The notes under the pieces: model-generated | What the model saw: only the letters and a program-made list of their open reading frames with translations | Databases searched by the model: none | Told to the model about the DNA's origin: nothing | Translations under genes and position numbers: made by a program | Source of the DNA: Glycine soja | Taxonomy: Eukaryota; Streptophyta; Magnoliopsida; Fabales; Fabaceae | Assembly (NCBI RefSeq): GCF_004193775.1 | Contig: NC_041002.1 | Span: forward strand, 2,715,261 to 2,779,260 | Length of the DNA stretch: 64,000 nucleotides | Direction of reading: 5' to 3' | Part shown: positions 51,201 to 62,350 of the stretch, in pieces | How positions within the stretch are numbered: the stretch's first letter is position 1 | Layout of the letters: every line of letters starts with the position of its first letter

Positions 51201-52006
51201 TCAACTTCAGAACTTGTCCCGCGAAGATGTACAAAGGGCACAGTACACAGGCCGTGCTGAGGAGTAACACCCATGATCGTTGCATGTACACTCCCAGCAT
51301 GTCCAGCTTCCCTGCCCCCACTGCTTGTCCGCACAGCGTTTCCAACGCGCTTCCCATCCCTAGCTGCTCGGAATCACATTTTTTTTTATCCAAAATAAAC
51401 ATCAAAATATATTTATGATAATTTAGGATGTGTTCAGTTTGCATTTTTATTTTTTATTTTTATTTCTTGTTTTTATTTTCTGAAAATTATTTTGTTAGAA
51501 TTTTGAAAATATGTTTAGTTTTATTTTTTATTTTTTGCTTTCAAGAAATAAAAATGCTGTAAATTGTGTTTTAAAAAAAATGTATTTTTAGATTTGTTTA
51601 AAATTACATTTCTTATCACCGTATTTTTATTTAATTCAAAATGAGGTTCCTGATTTCAACTAAAAACGAGATTTTATTGTTTTTAATTTTTAATTCGTTT
51701 GAGAAAATATTTTAAAAACACATTTCTATCATATTTTTTACTCCCAATGAAAATAAAAACACAAAATAATAAAACCAAACACCCCATATGTTTTGTGTTC
51801 TTTAATTAACTGATCTATATTTTTTTATGTATTTTTTTTTATTTGACTAATCAAAACTGCATTATTACATCTAGTGATGAAACAAGTAATTAATGATACT
51901 ACCTACAAGGAGTAGTACTAGGTCCACTATGCCAGCCAGTGAAACAACTAAGATACGGAATATTTTTGGTCATGATAAAAGAAAGCCAAAACTAAGATAC
52001 TGTTTA

Positions 52007-52096
<90 letters not shown>

Positions 52097-52777
52097 GAAA
52101 ATAGAAAGATGATTTTTGTAAGAAAATACTGTATCGTTAATAAACACATTGTACCATGTAATTGTTGGCCTATACTACTCAACAAACACTTTGCATCTGT
52201 AAGTGTTAAGAAAAGATAAAAAATATCGTGTAAAATTAAAATAAAAACTATAGAAGTATTCATGTGTATCATAGTATTTTAATATATACTGTTAAAAAAT
52301 AAAAATGTAGAATTATAAAATGCTGCTAGCTAGACACGGATACTATTAGTATTCATGTGTATCAGGGTGTGTATATGATGTAGCCTCTTTCATCAATCAT
52401 GAACCGTAGTTATGTGATTATGGAGAGAAGGATTTTACCATTATGCCGTAGGAGAAGCCGGCGATGAGGGAGTTTTCAACGGAGACGGCGGCGAGGTCAA
52501 TGGTGCCGACGTGGCCGGCAAAGATTTGAGTGAAGGCGCCGAGGGAGTACTTTGAGACGAAGGAGAAGATGGCGGGGCCGGCGAGGTACCAGAGCTTCTT
52601 TGACTCCACCATGAATTCCCTATAGAAGTCGCCGGCGCCGGTGATCGGAGCTATGTCAGGGGTGCCGGCGCTAAAAACTGCGGTTGTTTCTGCTGGGTGT
52701 GGGTGGATTTGACGGGGTTCGTCTGCCCTGGCCGTGAGAAGTGGCTGTGTGGAGGAGTTGCCATCTGAGTGTTTCAT
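45220..52777 (-). CDS. MATE efflux transporter, DETOXIFICATION family (DTX29-like)
   Basis: I infer eight exons: 52777-52439, 51363-50822, 48651-48565, 48064-48008, 47232-46994, 46768-46650, 45522-45436 and 45306-45220. They sum to 518 codons plus stop with consistent phases and GT-AG introns. The start ATG (MKHSDGNSSTQPLL) follows a CT-rich leader. The N-terminal 45 residues are cytosolic; the first MATE domain begins about residue 55. Family landmarks are FTQIFAGHVG, LAAVSVENS, GMGSALETLCGQAVGAG, QAQSKV, VRISNELGARHP and [28 protein letters not shown]. Length and the terminal LAEDRIRTWGG match Arabidopsis DETOXIFICATION proteins of about 500 residues with 12 helices. The family exports flavonoids, xenobiotics or organic acids by cation antiport at the vacuolar or plasma membrane; the substrate here is unknown. 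Exon 2 is GC-rich. Introns hold a copia fragment, MITEs and a TA microsatellite. Confidence 0.93.
45643..45742. repeat. Short direct repeat in MATE intron 6
   Basis: The motif 'ctgattgtaggtgtgtc' followed by a related 'taagtaattag' / 'tagtcaattag' occurs at about 45,643 and again at about 45,712, 69 bp apart. Confidence 0.7.
45830..46540 (+). mobile_element. Ty1-copia gag fragment in MATE intron 6
   Basis: Plus-strand translation gives ILNKTYGGVGKTNKVKLQII, RRQYELLFMSDHESIANYF, LVNAMKAYKEELTDQQVVGK and VLRTSTPRFDHVVVAVEE. This is the UBN2/DUF4219 gag domain of copia retrotransposons. The Trp codon expected before the ILNKTY segment is a TAG stop, a second stop follows EE, and the later zinc-knuckle part is badly broken. 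No LTRs, protease, integrase or reverse transcriptase were found, so it is a solitary decayed fragment antisense to the host gene. Confidence 0.8.
47660..47962. mobile_element. MITE in MATE intron 4
   Basis: Inverted ends: 'ttttaaatatatttttaattcttgataaa' lies on the left, with the related 'taaatatgttttgatctatgataaa' in reverse complement on the right. The interior carries mirrored 'ggtacctaataat' and 'attagggacaaaa' motifs. About 300 bp, no coding. Confidence 0.5.
49875..50230. repeat. Three direct copies of a hairpin-forming 'gaccagattccctgcacttg' unit, MATE intron 2
   Basis: Copies start at about 49,875 (5' part only), 49,919 and 50,165. Copies two and three continue into a hairpin (gcacttg...caagtgc, and gcacttgttg...caacaagtg.tgc). 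They share a following 'acat.ctact' tract and a 'ctagtag' stretch. The stems persist although the loops differ. Confidence 0.65.
51425..51785. mobile_element. MITE, family A copy 2, in MATE intron 1
   Basis: The left end aggatgtgttcagtttgcat and right end (reverse complement ggggtgtttggttttattat) match the copy at 4735-5120. The interior shows the same order of landmarks, including 'aaaatatgtttagttt', 'tttttagatttg', 'atgaggttcctg' and the mirrored 'gaaaataaaaac' tract. It lies between exons 1 and 2 of the MATE gene. Confidence 0.65.
52011..52093. repeat. (TA)n microsatellite, about 83 bp, in MATE intron 1
   Basis: About 41 uninterrupted AT/TA dinucleotides. Sequence this long is prone to slippage and assembly error. 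Confidence 0.95.
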
Positions 52778-52862
52778 ATTGCAGAGAGAGAGAGAGTTAG
52801 AGTGAAATGAAAGAGCAGAGTTTTTTGATAGGCTCAACAGCAAGTGTTACAGACCAGGTTAA

Positions 52863-52872
52863 TTTATATATA
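52863..52872 (-). promoter_or_regulatory. Probable TATA box of the MATE gene
   Basis: The minus strand reads TATATATAAA, 86 bp upstream of the ATG at 52,777. Confidence 0.5.
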
Positions 52873-53184
52873 TGACCTAGCTTATCAACATTTTAATTTT
52901 ATTTAATAGAAAGAGATCATGTAAAAGAGAAAAGTGTGTGGGGGAGTGATCATATAGATGTATAAGAAAAACATAAAGAAAATAATATGTTAGTAAAATG
53001 TATAAAGAAGTATATTGATGTTAATTATATTTTCATGTTTTTTCATAGTCGATCTTGTGCGCGAATTATATATATATTTCATATCTTTTGATGTTTAATA
53101 TTATTCCACATGAATTAAGAAAAATTTAATGGAATTAAAGATTATTAAGTTTGGACTAAAATGTCCTTATTTAATATCTTGATT

Positions 53185-53935
53185 CACTACAAAAAATAAA
53201 TGATTTGTGACAGCTAAATAAGTTTTTTTTTCGGTTAAAAATTGTCACAATTTCTGTTTTCGATAGTTAGGATTAACTATCAGTACTTCAGACGTTAGAA
53301 ACAATATGTGACCGGTTTTAGTTAAATATAAGTAAATTTGTTTGAAAAATTATGACTGTTAAAAATCACCAGTAATTACTTTTTTTTTCCTTGACTTTTT
53401 CTAACAATTATGATTGTAAAATTGTCATAAAGTGTTTTTTTCCTTTTTAAATTTTTTATAACAAATATTATATATTTTACTATTCATTATATCACCTATT
53501 GATTATGATAGTAGGAGACACCTCATGGGTGGCCCTCACCTTGTTCTTATGGCTCCTCATGAACCACCCTCACATGGAGCAAAAAATCTTGAGCAAGGTC
53601 ACAACTTTCCTCGCCGGCACGTGCGGCGGACACTGACGTTGTTACCCAATCCACCTCAAACTAGAGGGAGATCTGACTTTGGAACCAAGATTTGAGTGGT
53701 TTTAAAAGTGAGGTTGAAGGATTTGGGAAGGAGGAGACTCGGGAGATGTGGGATTGGGGTGGGAGGGTTTCAAATTTAGGGATTGGACTAGGATTAGGTT
53801 AGGTTTTGTGAATAACAGTGCATTGAGGAGTCTTTCATAATTGTTCTTACTTATTAAAATAAAAAATAAAAAAATTATTGACGGTTTTAATCGTCATAAG
53901 TGTCCATCTAAAAAAACTTTAAAGATAAATAATAG
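53185..53935. mobile_element. CACTA-like element remnant with a captured P450 piece
   Basis: The left end begins CACTACAAAAAA at 53,185, the canonical CACTA terminus. Subterminal 'gtcacaattt', 'gactgttaaaaatcacc' and 'attgtcataaagtg' repeats follow to about 53,440. Similar 'gacggttttaatcgtcataagtg' repeats reappear at 53,880-53,910, suggesting the other flank, but the matching TTGTAGTG end was not found. The interior (53,500-53,830) is less AT-rich and includes a P450-like fragment. No transposase is present. Confidence 0.55.
53514..53620 (+). pseudogene. Cytochrome P450 (CYP86-like) I-helix fragment
   Basis: One frame reads GDTSWVALTLFLWLLMNHPH, then MEQKIL. This matches the P450 I-helix oxygen-activation motif (A/G-G-x-D-T) and following helix of the CYP86 fatty-acid hydroxylase clan ('GRDTSSVALSWFFWLL'). 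Nothing else of the enzyme (no heme loop or ExxR) is present, so it is a captured exon piece, not a gene. Confidence 0.7.
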
Positions 53936-54129
53936 TTAATTTTGTTTTTAAATGTGTAATTAATTGACAACTACATAAAAATATAAGATTTAGTCTCAAA
54001 AGTGTAAAAAGTACAATAAATATATTCATTCGTTAATTTTTGTTCGTCATTATTAATAAAATAATTCACATAACACAAAAAAACGAATTATCACTAAAAT
54101 AACTGTCAACATTTTTTAAGTACTTATTT

Positions 54130-55475
54130 CTCAACCAATTATATATTTTCACAATCATTTGAATGTTTTCCCTGGAAACAACTTTAACCAAAAGTTTTGA
54201 AGCATCGGATAGATGCTTGGAAAATATCTCAAGATTTGCTAGCAATTTCAATTATGAATTACCTTTAGATGGAAAGGTAGTTATTTTGGGAGATATGTTA
54301 TTTCTAGGAGATCAAGGCAAGATACTAATGCATCCATTAATATTCTTCATGTTTGTGGTTTTTTTTTTTCCTTTCAATTGTTGAGGCTTTCAAAAAACAC
54401 GAGACTTAATTCATCCTGAAGTCAATCTAACCATGCTGAATTGAAACAATTTAGTGAATAGATATTGTAAATAGGAGATGGATCCTTGCCGAGGATAGCA
54501 TTGAAGGAGAGTGTGAAATTGAAATACCTCAAGATATGTTGATTAAAAATTCAAAAAATGCTTTGGATGAATTAACTGACTTTGCATATTCTAATGCGTT
54601 ACAAACTTTGAATAATCCTAAATATTTCATGGAAAGAAGCACCTTGTGTCCTACATTGGATGTTGTAAGTTGTAACACAAGTAAATTAACAACTACATGA
54701 TAAATAAAATTGTAGGAGAGGAAAACACATTTGAGTTTTGAATCAATTGGTGTTGAAAAAATAAATATCAAATGTGAGTTAAAGACTTTTTCATTAGAGA
54801 TCTTAAATGATAGGCAAAATTGTATTCTCATTTTGTCTCCAACTTTAGATTTGGTCTCCCAGTAAATTAATTCACAAATTTTATTTTTCTAAAATCATGT
54901 AATGTTAATCTCCTAGGCTACAATTGGACGTTGACCGTTAACAAGTGATGTTGACGTTCTTATTGGATGACGAGTGCCACGTGTCATGTTCTGATTGAAT
55001 GCCAACTCCATGAAAGATGAAATGCATTGTTGTTTTCATTGACCAATCATAACATAATATGTGACAGTCGTCATCCAATAAAAACGTGACACGTGACAGT
55101 CAACATTACTTGCTAACGGTTAACGTCCAACCGTGACCTAGGGGCTAACATTGCATGATTTTAGAAAATAGGAGGACAAAATTTGTGAATTAATTTACTG
55201 GGGAACCAAATCCAAAATTAGAGATAAACTGAGGACCAAATTTATAATTTTATCTAAATGATATTAATTGTTTTGGATTTTCTCCTCATAAAACTGAATT
55301 TGAAGGTTGGAGTGTCTGTGATGTTGTTGAGGGATATTAATCAATTAAATGCGAGTAAGGAGGATGAAAAAAATGTTATCCAATATCAAATTCTTACTAA
55401 AAACAATGTTGGTGGTATTATGACTCCTAGCAATCAAACAATACTATATGATTTTATCAACAAAAGAAAGTAATA
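54130..55475 (+). mobile_element. PIF1/Helitron-type helicase remnant, interrupted by a MITE
   Basis: Plus-strand fragments, in order: SFEASDRCLENISRFASNFN and LPLDGKVVILGD (the 'LPFGGKVVVLGGDFRQ' region), then broken sequence to 54,540. SKNALDELTDFAYSNALQTL and HLSFESIGVEKI (the '..TYLSADSI' region) follow. Beyond the MITE come INCFGFSPHK and, one frame over, LNLKVGVSVMLLRDINQ, matching the Helitron helicase 'LKLKVGVPVMLLRNID' motif. Stops and frameshifts show it is dead. The Rep part, N-terminal helicase motifs and Helitron ends were not found. Confidence 0.75.
54813..55254. mobile_element. MITE (442 bp) inside the helicase, exact 9-bp target duplication
   Basis: Flanked by taaatgata at 54,804-54,812 and 55,255-55,263. 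The arms are long and highly similar: the left includes ccagtaaattaattcacaaa, tctaaaatcatg and tggacgtt, and the right repeats these in reverse complement (ccagtaaattaattcacaaa, tctaaaatcatg, tggacgtt). Arms extend about 160 bp each. The 9-bp duplication and long arms fit a Mutator-like non-autonomous element. Removing it with one duplication copy restores continuous helicase sequence (EILND then INCFGFSPHK). Confidence 0.85.
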
Positions 55476-55668
55476 CATACCATTAAAGTAACACAAAGTA
55501 ACTAAATGATTTTATCTTAACTGCATGATTATGAAATCTATTCTGTATTGTTTATCCTACTTCTATCCAGGCATTCATATTGGCTTTGTGGTGGATTTCA
55601 ATGTTCAAACATAAGCATATTAATTGGTTAAATCACTAATTGAGTATTTGCTTTCTCATTCTTTCAGG

Positions 55669-57989
55669 ATGGAAAAATAGAAGCTGAGGTCAAGCTCACG
55701 GGAATTCTCAGTTTAGGAGCATTGCAACCAGGTGAAAGTCGAAAATATGGCACGACTATTGCACCTGGATTATATGCACCTGTATGGACATGGCAGTTGA
55801 TTGCAAGCCCGGTGAAGCATTTAATCAGGTCAGTGTGCAACTATACTTTTCATTTGGCAATGTCTTTATTCTTCAATGCTGAAGTCTGAAGGAATGTTTT
55901 GGTTGACTCATACTTCAATGTTTTTAGCTCGTGTAACATTGCCGCCCATCTCAAATTTTATTCTTAAGAAAAAAAATTGCATGAAAATCTACTGTTTATG
56001 TAGCTTGCATTCTGTAACAGAAGGTTAAGCACCACAATGAATTGTGTGTTGAATAATACCTAATATTAAGAGTACATAGTAGTATCTCTTTTGATAATTA
56101 ATATCATATTAGCTAAATAACATGATCTTTGACATAGCCACTCATGGTTGTATGAAGTTTTTGTTCTTTTTTACTTCCCTTCCTTTTACTGTAATTTTAT
56201 TAGTCGAAATTCTTTCATAACTTAATAGTCCATCATTCTATGGTTCCTTTTTGAAAAAAGGTGGAAAAAAGTCTTCCACTTCCATCAAAACTATAAAATT
56301 CACTGCTAGTATGTGTTCATAAATAATACGACAAAGTAGTAACAGTCCTCTTCCCTCTCCAGGTTGTCGAGGTGGATGCCAAGGTTGAAGAGCCAGGAAA
56401 GAATAATGTTTACAACAATGCATTTTATGCAGAGGAAAAACTGCTTAAATCAGAATTGGAAGCAATGCGTGATTGTAACCCTTTATCTGCTCGACACTGG
56501 ATCGTAAGTTCCTACCACTTGTATATTATAAGAAAAATAACAAAAAGAAGAAGAAATGAAACATGCAAAATTCCAATTTTTCTTGGTGACTATTTCCATC
56601 CACCTCTATTACTGTAACTATACTTATTGTGCTAGCAGGGACAGTCAGTGAAATTTTCAAATTTGGCTGCTGTTTTTATTCTTCTCTATATAAGTAAAAT
56701 TCCTATGTATGTTTGCCTTTTTATCATTTGTTTCTTCTACCTTCTCAGTTTTCATGTTTTCAATGTGCATATTTCCTGCTAGATACCGGCATATTGAGTT
56801 GTTCTGCAGTTAAATTATCAAAGCTGGGATGGTTCACTTGTTAGAAAACACTCTTTGACATATTGTAACAATTTTTGCTCAAGTGAACTTCCTGTTTTAG
56901 GTTAGGAACACAAGGAAGGTACCTGGTTCAAATTGTTTACCCTTGGCTGGTTCAGAGGCCAAGTTTCTGAGGAGATCAGCTTTCTTGAAGCACAATCTTT
57001 GGGTCACTCCTTATGCTCCCGACAAAATGCATCCTGGAGGAGAGTTCTCTAATCAGAATCCACGCGTTGGAGAGTTCTTTGATTAGTTCACTTGTTTCTA
57101 TTTCTATGAGAGTTGATATATAATTTGCACATGTTCTTAAGTATATAAGCATGCTTTATGTATGTTGCACATCCAATACACATTAAGGGATGGCAATTTT
57201 TCCCATCTTATAGGCATCCTCACGATGACTGTCTGATATAAATAGTGTGTTTGGAAAACACCAAGAATCAATTCTACTCCTCAAAATCATGGTGGTACCA
57301 GGAAAAAATAGAAGTAACTATTTGTTACTTTGCCTTCACCTTGAAAAATAATAATTTTCTCATCATGAATCTAATCCAAACACACTATAAGACATCATTG
57401 ACTGATAATTGTACTCTTTGGGCTTTTGTTGTTCTAATTCATTCTTTATACATGTTATCTGATATGGAGAACTACTCCAGGTACGTGTTTGGTGTGACAC
57501 ATATTCCCCGATTGGAAGACTGGCTAGTTATGCCTGTGGAACGCATTGGCTTTACGCTTATGGTATTCCTCTCAAAATTATCTTATTTCATTGCCATTCT
57601 TTCTGTGCAAAAGTAGAGTGAGATTCATATTAAACTACTATAACATGCTTAGGGCTATCACAACAAGTTTTGAGTGCAATGTAGTTATTCATTATCAATC
57701 TCATTTGAATTCTCCCAATCCAAAACTGAAGTTCATCTTCGAAATTGTTAAACTGTGCTATGTTTGAGAATTAGACATCAAGTCTTTGGGAGCACTTTTC
57801 AGTAGCATCGGATAATTTTCTGTCCATACTGTTGCAATTAATTTTGTTCTGCTATTCATGATGCAGCCACATGGGTTTTTCAATTGCTCCCCAGCTGTAG
57901 ATTTTCCCCCAAGTGCAAGTGATTTGGATGATAAGGAGAATGGGATGTCTGCAAAGCCTATTCAGAATGGGATGGTTGCTTTGCTCTAA
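55669..57989 (+). pseudogene. Copper amine oxidase pseudogene, 3' half
   Basis: Five exon-like blocks follow plant primary amine oxidase in order: 55,669-55,828 ([20 protein letters not shown]), 56,363-56,503 ([20 protein letters not shown]), about 56,900-57,086 ([28 protein letters not shown]), 57,481-57,562 ([22 protein letters not shown]) and 57,867-57,989 (PHGFFNCSPAVDF...NGM). Splice-like borders survive, so it is not a retrocopy. Damage: block 1 lacks about 25 bp after the APV codons, which removes the copper-ligand HQH segment and shifts the frame. Block 3 lacks a stretch after NTRK and ends in an early stop. The conserved TPQ-forming region and all N-terminal exons are absent; the helicase remnant lies directly upstream. 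Plant amine oxidases deaminate polyamines such as putrescine; this copy cannot. Confidence 0.85.
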
Positions 57990-60709
57990 AAGGACCAAAA
58001 GTAGAGACCATTTGATTATGTTTGTCATCACCTAAGTGAGTGCATCATTTTAATTAATTAAAAATCTTCAATAACAAAGTTTCTTGTGGTTCACAGAATA
58101 GCTATTTACGTGATGCATGTCATGTAATTGTAAAATGATAGTACTTTATTGGTTTCTCTGAAATCTAAATTGATGCGACGTTCTTTTCGTCAGAAAGTGG
58201 AATGTGTTGGATTAAAATACGTTCCCATGTAATATATACTGTTTGCACCTGGTAAAATTCAGTTCCATATATTTACACAAGGATAATACTGAGCGTGTGC
58301 TTGGAATATAGTTGAAAAAGTGGAGTTCTGTTGAATTTAATTTTATAAACTTAAATTTAGTTAAAAGTAAGTTTAATACAACTTAATTTATGTTTGAAAT
58401 GACTTTTCTACGTTCATAATAGACAAACGAGAAAGGGGTAACTTGATAAACCTCAATTTGGATGAAAATCACTTTTTGTCAAACAAACATATGCAGCTTT
58501 TCATAAAGAGTGAATCTCAGATTGGATGCTTAAATGCAAAACCAAACACCTTGAGTAGTATGAAAAATCCATTTCTTCATTCTTTATATATGCAACACAT
58601 GGATTAGTATAATTTCGTCAATACAAAATAGCAAAGTTCTTCACATAATAGGCCTTTTCTTTCTGCATCCCAACCATCTCAACCTACACCCCTTGTGAAT
58701 AACAGATTAGGTAATTCCGAATGTAAAACTTTCATTCTTAATTTTTCTCTACTGAAAGGAGATACTCTTTGTAAATTTCGGATTAAGTAATCCAAAATGT
58801 AAAACTTTTATTTCAGATTAACCTTTCCATATCGAAGAGGGATATAGGTTGATTTTTATAGGGTACAGAAAGAAAAGACCCACAAAATATTAGTACCATT
58901 CCAAACCATCCAAATGATGGCCCATAATATGAAAATCCTCGAGATTCCTACCCATCATGAGTTGGTATGATTATGATTGCTCCAAGGATCGTCGAATTAG
59001 GGAACAGACGTGTAGTTTAAGACTCATTTAGTAGTTAAGCAAATTAATATGGAAAATATTTTAATTTGATTCGATGGCCATCGCAGGTGCATTAATTTAA
59101 TATAGAGATATCAGTTAGCCGTCACAAACATTATCTTGTTGACGATAATGTTGTCTCAACCAAAATGGTAGTTATATTACAAATTTGAATAAATTATTTG
59201 CACGTATTATTTTTAGTGCTGTATTAAAAATTGTTTTTGATGTTAATATCTAGTTAATAGAAGAGATCATTGTCCACTAATTTAAATACCGAACTGAATA
59301 ACTGCGTTTACAAGTTTTGAAAGTGAAATAAGTTTTGTTAAATTACACGCAACACAAAAAAAATTCTTTTAAGTTGTGACATGTTATTAGGTTTGGGAGC
59401 TTCTAGAGAGGGAATAATGGTTCTATTCTTTTCCATTCTCATTGTTGTATTATAGTTTTGTTGTTGCAATCAAGTATCAGTAGTTGCACTACTTGTTGCA
59501 ACCAAGTATCAGTAGTTGCACTACTTGAATGTGATCATTTTCTTTTATTAATTTTTTTTATCAGTATGAATAAAAAAATATGTATAAAAAATTTATAATA
59601 ATTCACATTATTATTTAATCAACTGAACTAATTAGATTACTTTGTGTTTCTTTTGTTGATTTTATATAACTTGTACACATCATAAATTTTTATAATTCAG
59701 CAGTTAAGACTTTTGTTATATGTGTCTTAGTTTATGCGCACCTTATTTTTAAAGTATCTATCTGTTTTTTAGTAGTAAATAGTGTGCAACTTATTATTTG
59801 AATGGTGTCTTATCTTTAATTATCCCTTATATGGTATATTTGTAAGGACATAGGAAAACATTGATAATGATAAGAAGTAGTAAAAGGAAGGGATGGAGAA
59901 AGAGAAAACAAGGAGGGATTGGATTAGAGAAGGAATGACTTGTCTTTATCTATTTGATAAACGTGGATTGAGGGGCTTGACTATTGTATTATTACTTGCT
60001 AGGAAAGTGCACATTCCTTGTATATTGTTAGGAATGTGGCTTCAAGTTACCATACAACTTCAGAGTTCATGTGTCCATTTTAATTTATTTTCTGTGGTCG
60101 TAGTTAGACAAACTTGGAATTTTATTTTTCACTAGGATAATGGAATTGAGAGGTGTCGTGCATGTGTGGAGATTCAAACTCGAGGCCTTCAATCATATAT
60201 GATGGTGTCTTGCACTAGTTGCTATAATTGTGTGCTGTGTTCATTGTTCAACATGTCCATTTGCACATTTGATAGGGTCTGGAAATTTCTACAGGACCTT
60301 CTAATTCCAAATACAAATTTAAATGTCTAACAAGTGAATAAAAATAATAGTAATAAAAAAGACAACGGTAAGATTGAATAAGACTAAATGGAAATAAGTT
60401 CATTGTTTAAAGAGAATCATAAAATTTTATAACTGGTGAAATAACATTTGTGAAGATAAAGTAATTGTCAGAGGTCAAAATGTCACAGAACCTGTACAAA
60501 AAATGTGTTTCATAATATCGATTGCAATAAATGTTAAAAAATTTAATTGCATCAATATTAAAAAAAATTGTGTGAATATTTGTTTTTGTTTTTTCAGTCA
60601 CATTCATTAATACAGATTATAGGAAATTTACTCAGGTATCTGACGTTACAATTTCAAATGAAATATTCATACCTTTGATTAAATTAAAAATGCTTACTAG
60701 GCATCGTCA
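57990..60709. other. Spacer between amine oxidase pseudogene and tRNA-Cys
   Basis: The first few hundred bases may be former 3' UTR. A possible decayed MITE lies at about 58,290-58,560 ('gcgtgtgcttgga' on the left, 'aaccaaacacctt' on the right). A tandem duplication lies at 59,463-59,526. The frame at 59,893-60,135 shows no domain. The remainder is AT-rich. Confidence 0.45.
59463..59526. repeat. Tandem duplication, 2 x 32 bp
   Basis: Two adjacent copies of a 32-bp unit (gttgcaatcaagtatcagta...) with a single t/c difference. Recent slippage or duplication. Confidence 0.95.
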
Positions 60710-60781
60710 GGGTCCATAGCTCAGTGGTAGAGCATTTGACTGCAGATCAAGAGGTCACCGGTTCGAACCCGGTTGGACCCT
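60710..60781 (+). tRNA. tRNA-Cys (anticodon GCA)
   Basis: 72 nt. The acceptor stem GGGTCCA pairs with TGGACCC, with discriminator T at 60,781 as usual for tRNA-Cys. The A-box region TAGCTCAGTGG begins at 60,717, the anticodon loop CTGCAGA has anticodon GCA at 60,742-60,744, and the T-arm/B-box is GGTTCGAACCC at 60,760-60,770. A T5 run shortly downstream (about 60,791) can stop Pol III. CCA is not encoded, as expected for nuclear genes. Confidence 0.97.
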
Positions 60782-62350
60782 TAAACTTAAATTTTTAATA
60801 ACGTAATGTAGTAATATAGTTAATACATTTAGGTTATAATATATTCAGGGGTGTAAATGAATTTATGTATTTTTTATTATATTATGTTAGATTTTAAAAT
60901 TATAAAGGTTTTTAGATTACATTGTAAAACTAAAAAATAATAATAAGAAAAATAAACAGAATAAAATCGAAAAAATGAATTATAATATTTCAAATTAAAT
61001 GCTAAAAATCTATTTATTTATACTTTGCCTATTAATTGATATAAAAAGATTAAAAATTATACTAAACCTTAAAAACAAGTTTATAGAAAGATTAACTTAT
61101 TTAAAAATTATACCTATCTAAAATTTTAATATAAAATAAATTTTTAAGTAGATTAACAAGTCAAATTAGCCTTTCAAAAAGACTAATTATTTATAACAAA
61201 TTTTTGTAAACTATATAATTTTATTATATTCAAATTCTAAACTAAAAACTTATAAAATTATCAAAATTTATAAATAAATATGAAAATATAAAAAAAATAG
61301 AGAAACCTCCCTATCCCTATTATGTGAAATTCACAAGTTGAGTCTAAAATAATTTATAACAAGTAATAAATTAAGTTTAAGTCTTAATATTTTTAAATAG
61401 ATCAAAATTATTTAAATAAAGTATTCTTTTGTGTTAACAAAGATTAATTCAATTAATGAAAATAAGACTTATATTTCATAAAAATGTGTATTTAAATTTT
61501 GTTATTGTTCATATAAGAATCTTATTAGTAGGTGATGTTATATACTTTTATAAATGTTATTTAAGGTTCGAGACACTTATTTATAGTGATGAAGTTATAA
61601 TCAAATAATTACTCAATCTCTTGATTTTAGAGATAAGATAATTTAATATTAAATCTGAGATAAATAAGAAGACAATAACTAAATAAGAATGATGACAAGG
61701 AAAGATATAAAAAAGATTTGATGACAAGAAAAATATATTAAAAGATTTCTTTGCAAGTTAATCATTAGAAATGTAGAATATCCTCATCTAGTACTTCCAT
61801 GGACCTAACTCACCCCTTAATAAAACAAATAAATAAATAAATAGTGTTCTACCGTCTTAATTTTTGCCGTCTAATTTATTTTTTAAGTCAATTTAATTAT
61901 TTAATTTTTTAAAATTTTATTTTATTTTTAAAATTTTTTAAATCGATTTAATTTGATCATTCAATTTAAATGATAAGAAATTACATTTGATGATAATTTA
62001 AAATTGTTACTAAATAGTTTTAAACCAATACAAAATTCATTTTTTCAAAAAAAAATAGTCAATTTTAAAACTTAAAAGACTAAATTAAACTAAAAAAAGT
62101 ACTAAAGAATCAAATTAAATTTAAATAATAAATTAAAAAACTAATTTAATGATGAAATATTATTAACAAACTTGGGCAACAAAAATACAACTGTCTAGTT
62201 ACAAGAGAAATTTTATTTATATTTTTTTATAAACCCTTACATAATAAAAATTTGTAATAAATAATATAATATAATGTGATTAAACAAATAAAAACATTAT
62301 AAAAATACTATATATCAACATTAACAATATAACTTATCATATACAATCTT
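60782..62350. other. Very AT-rich spacer
   Basis: Almost pure A/T intergenic DNA. No inverted-repeat ends, frames or RNA features were supportable. Confidence 0.5.

Noticed and set aside
50770..51267. 165-codon plus-strand frame
   Set aside because: Antisense to GC-rich MATE exon 2.
52009..52272. Frame with an Ile-Tyr repeat product
   Set aside because: Entirely caused by the TA microsatellite in the MATE intron; the frame near 23,650 has the same cause.
59893..60135. 80-codon plus-strand frame
   Set aside because: No recognisable motif; length is unremarkable for a 64-kb window.
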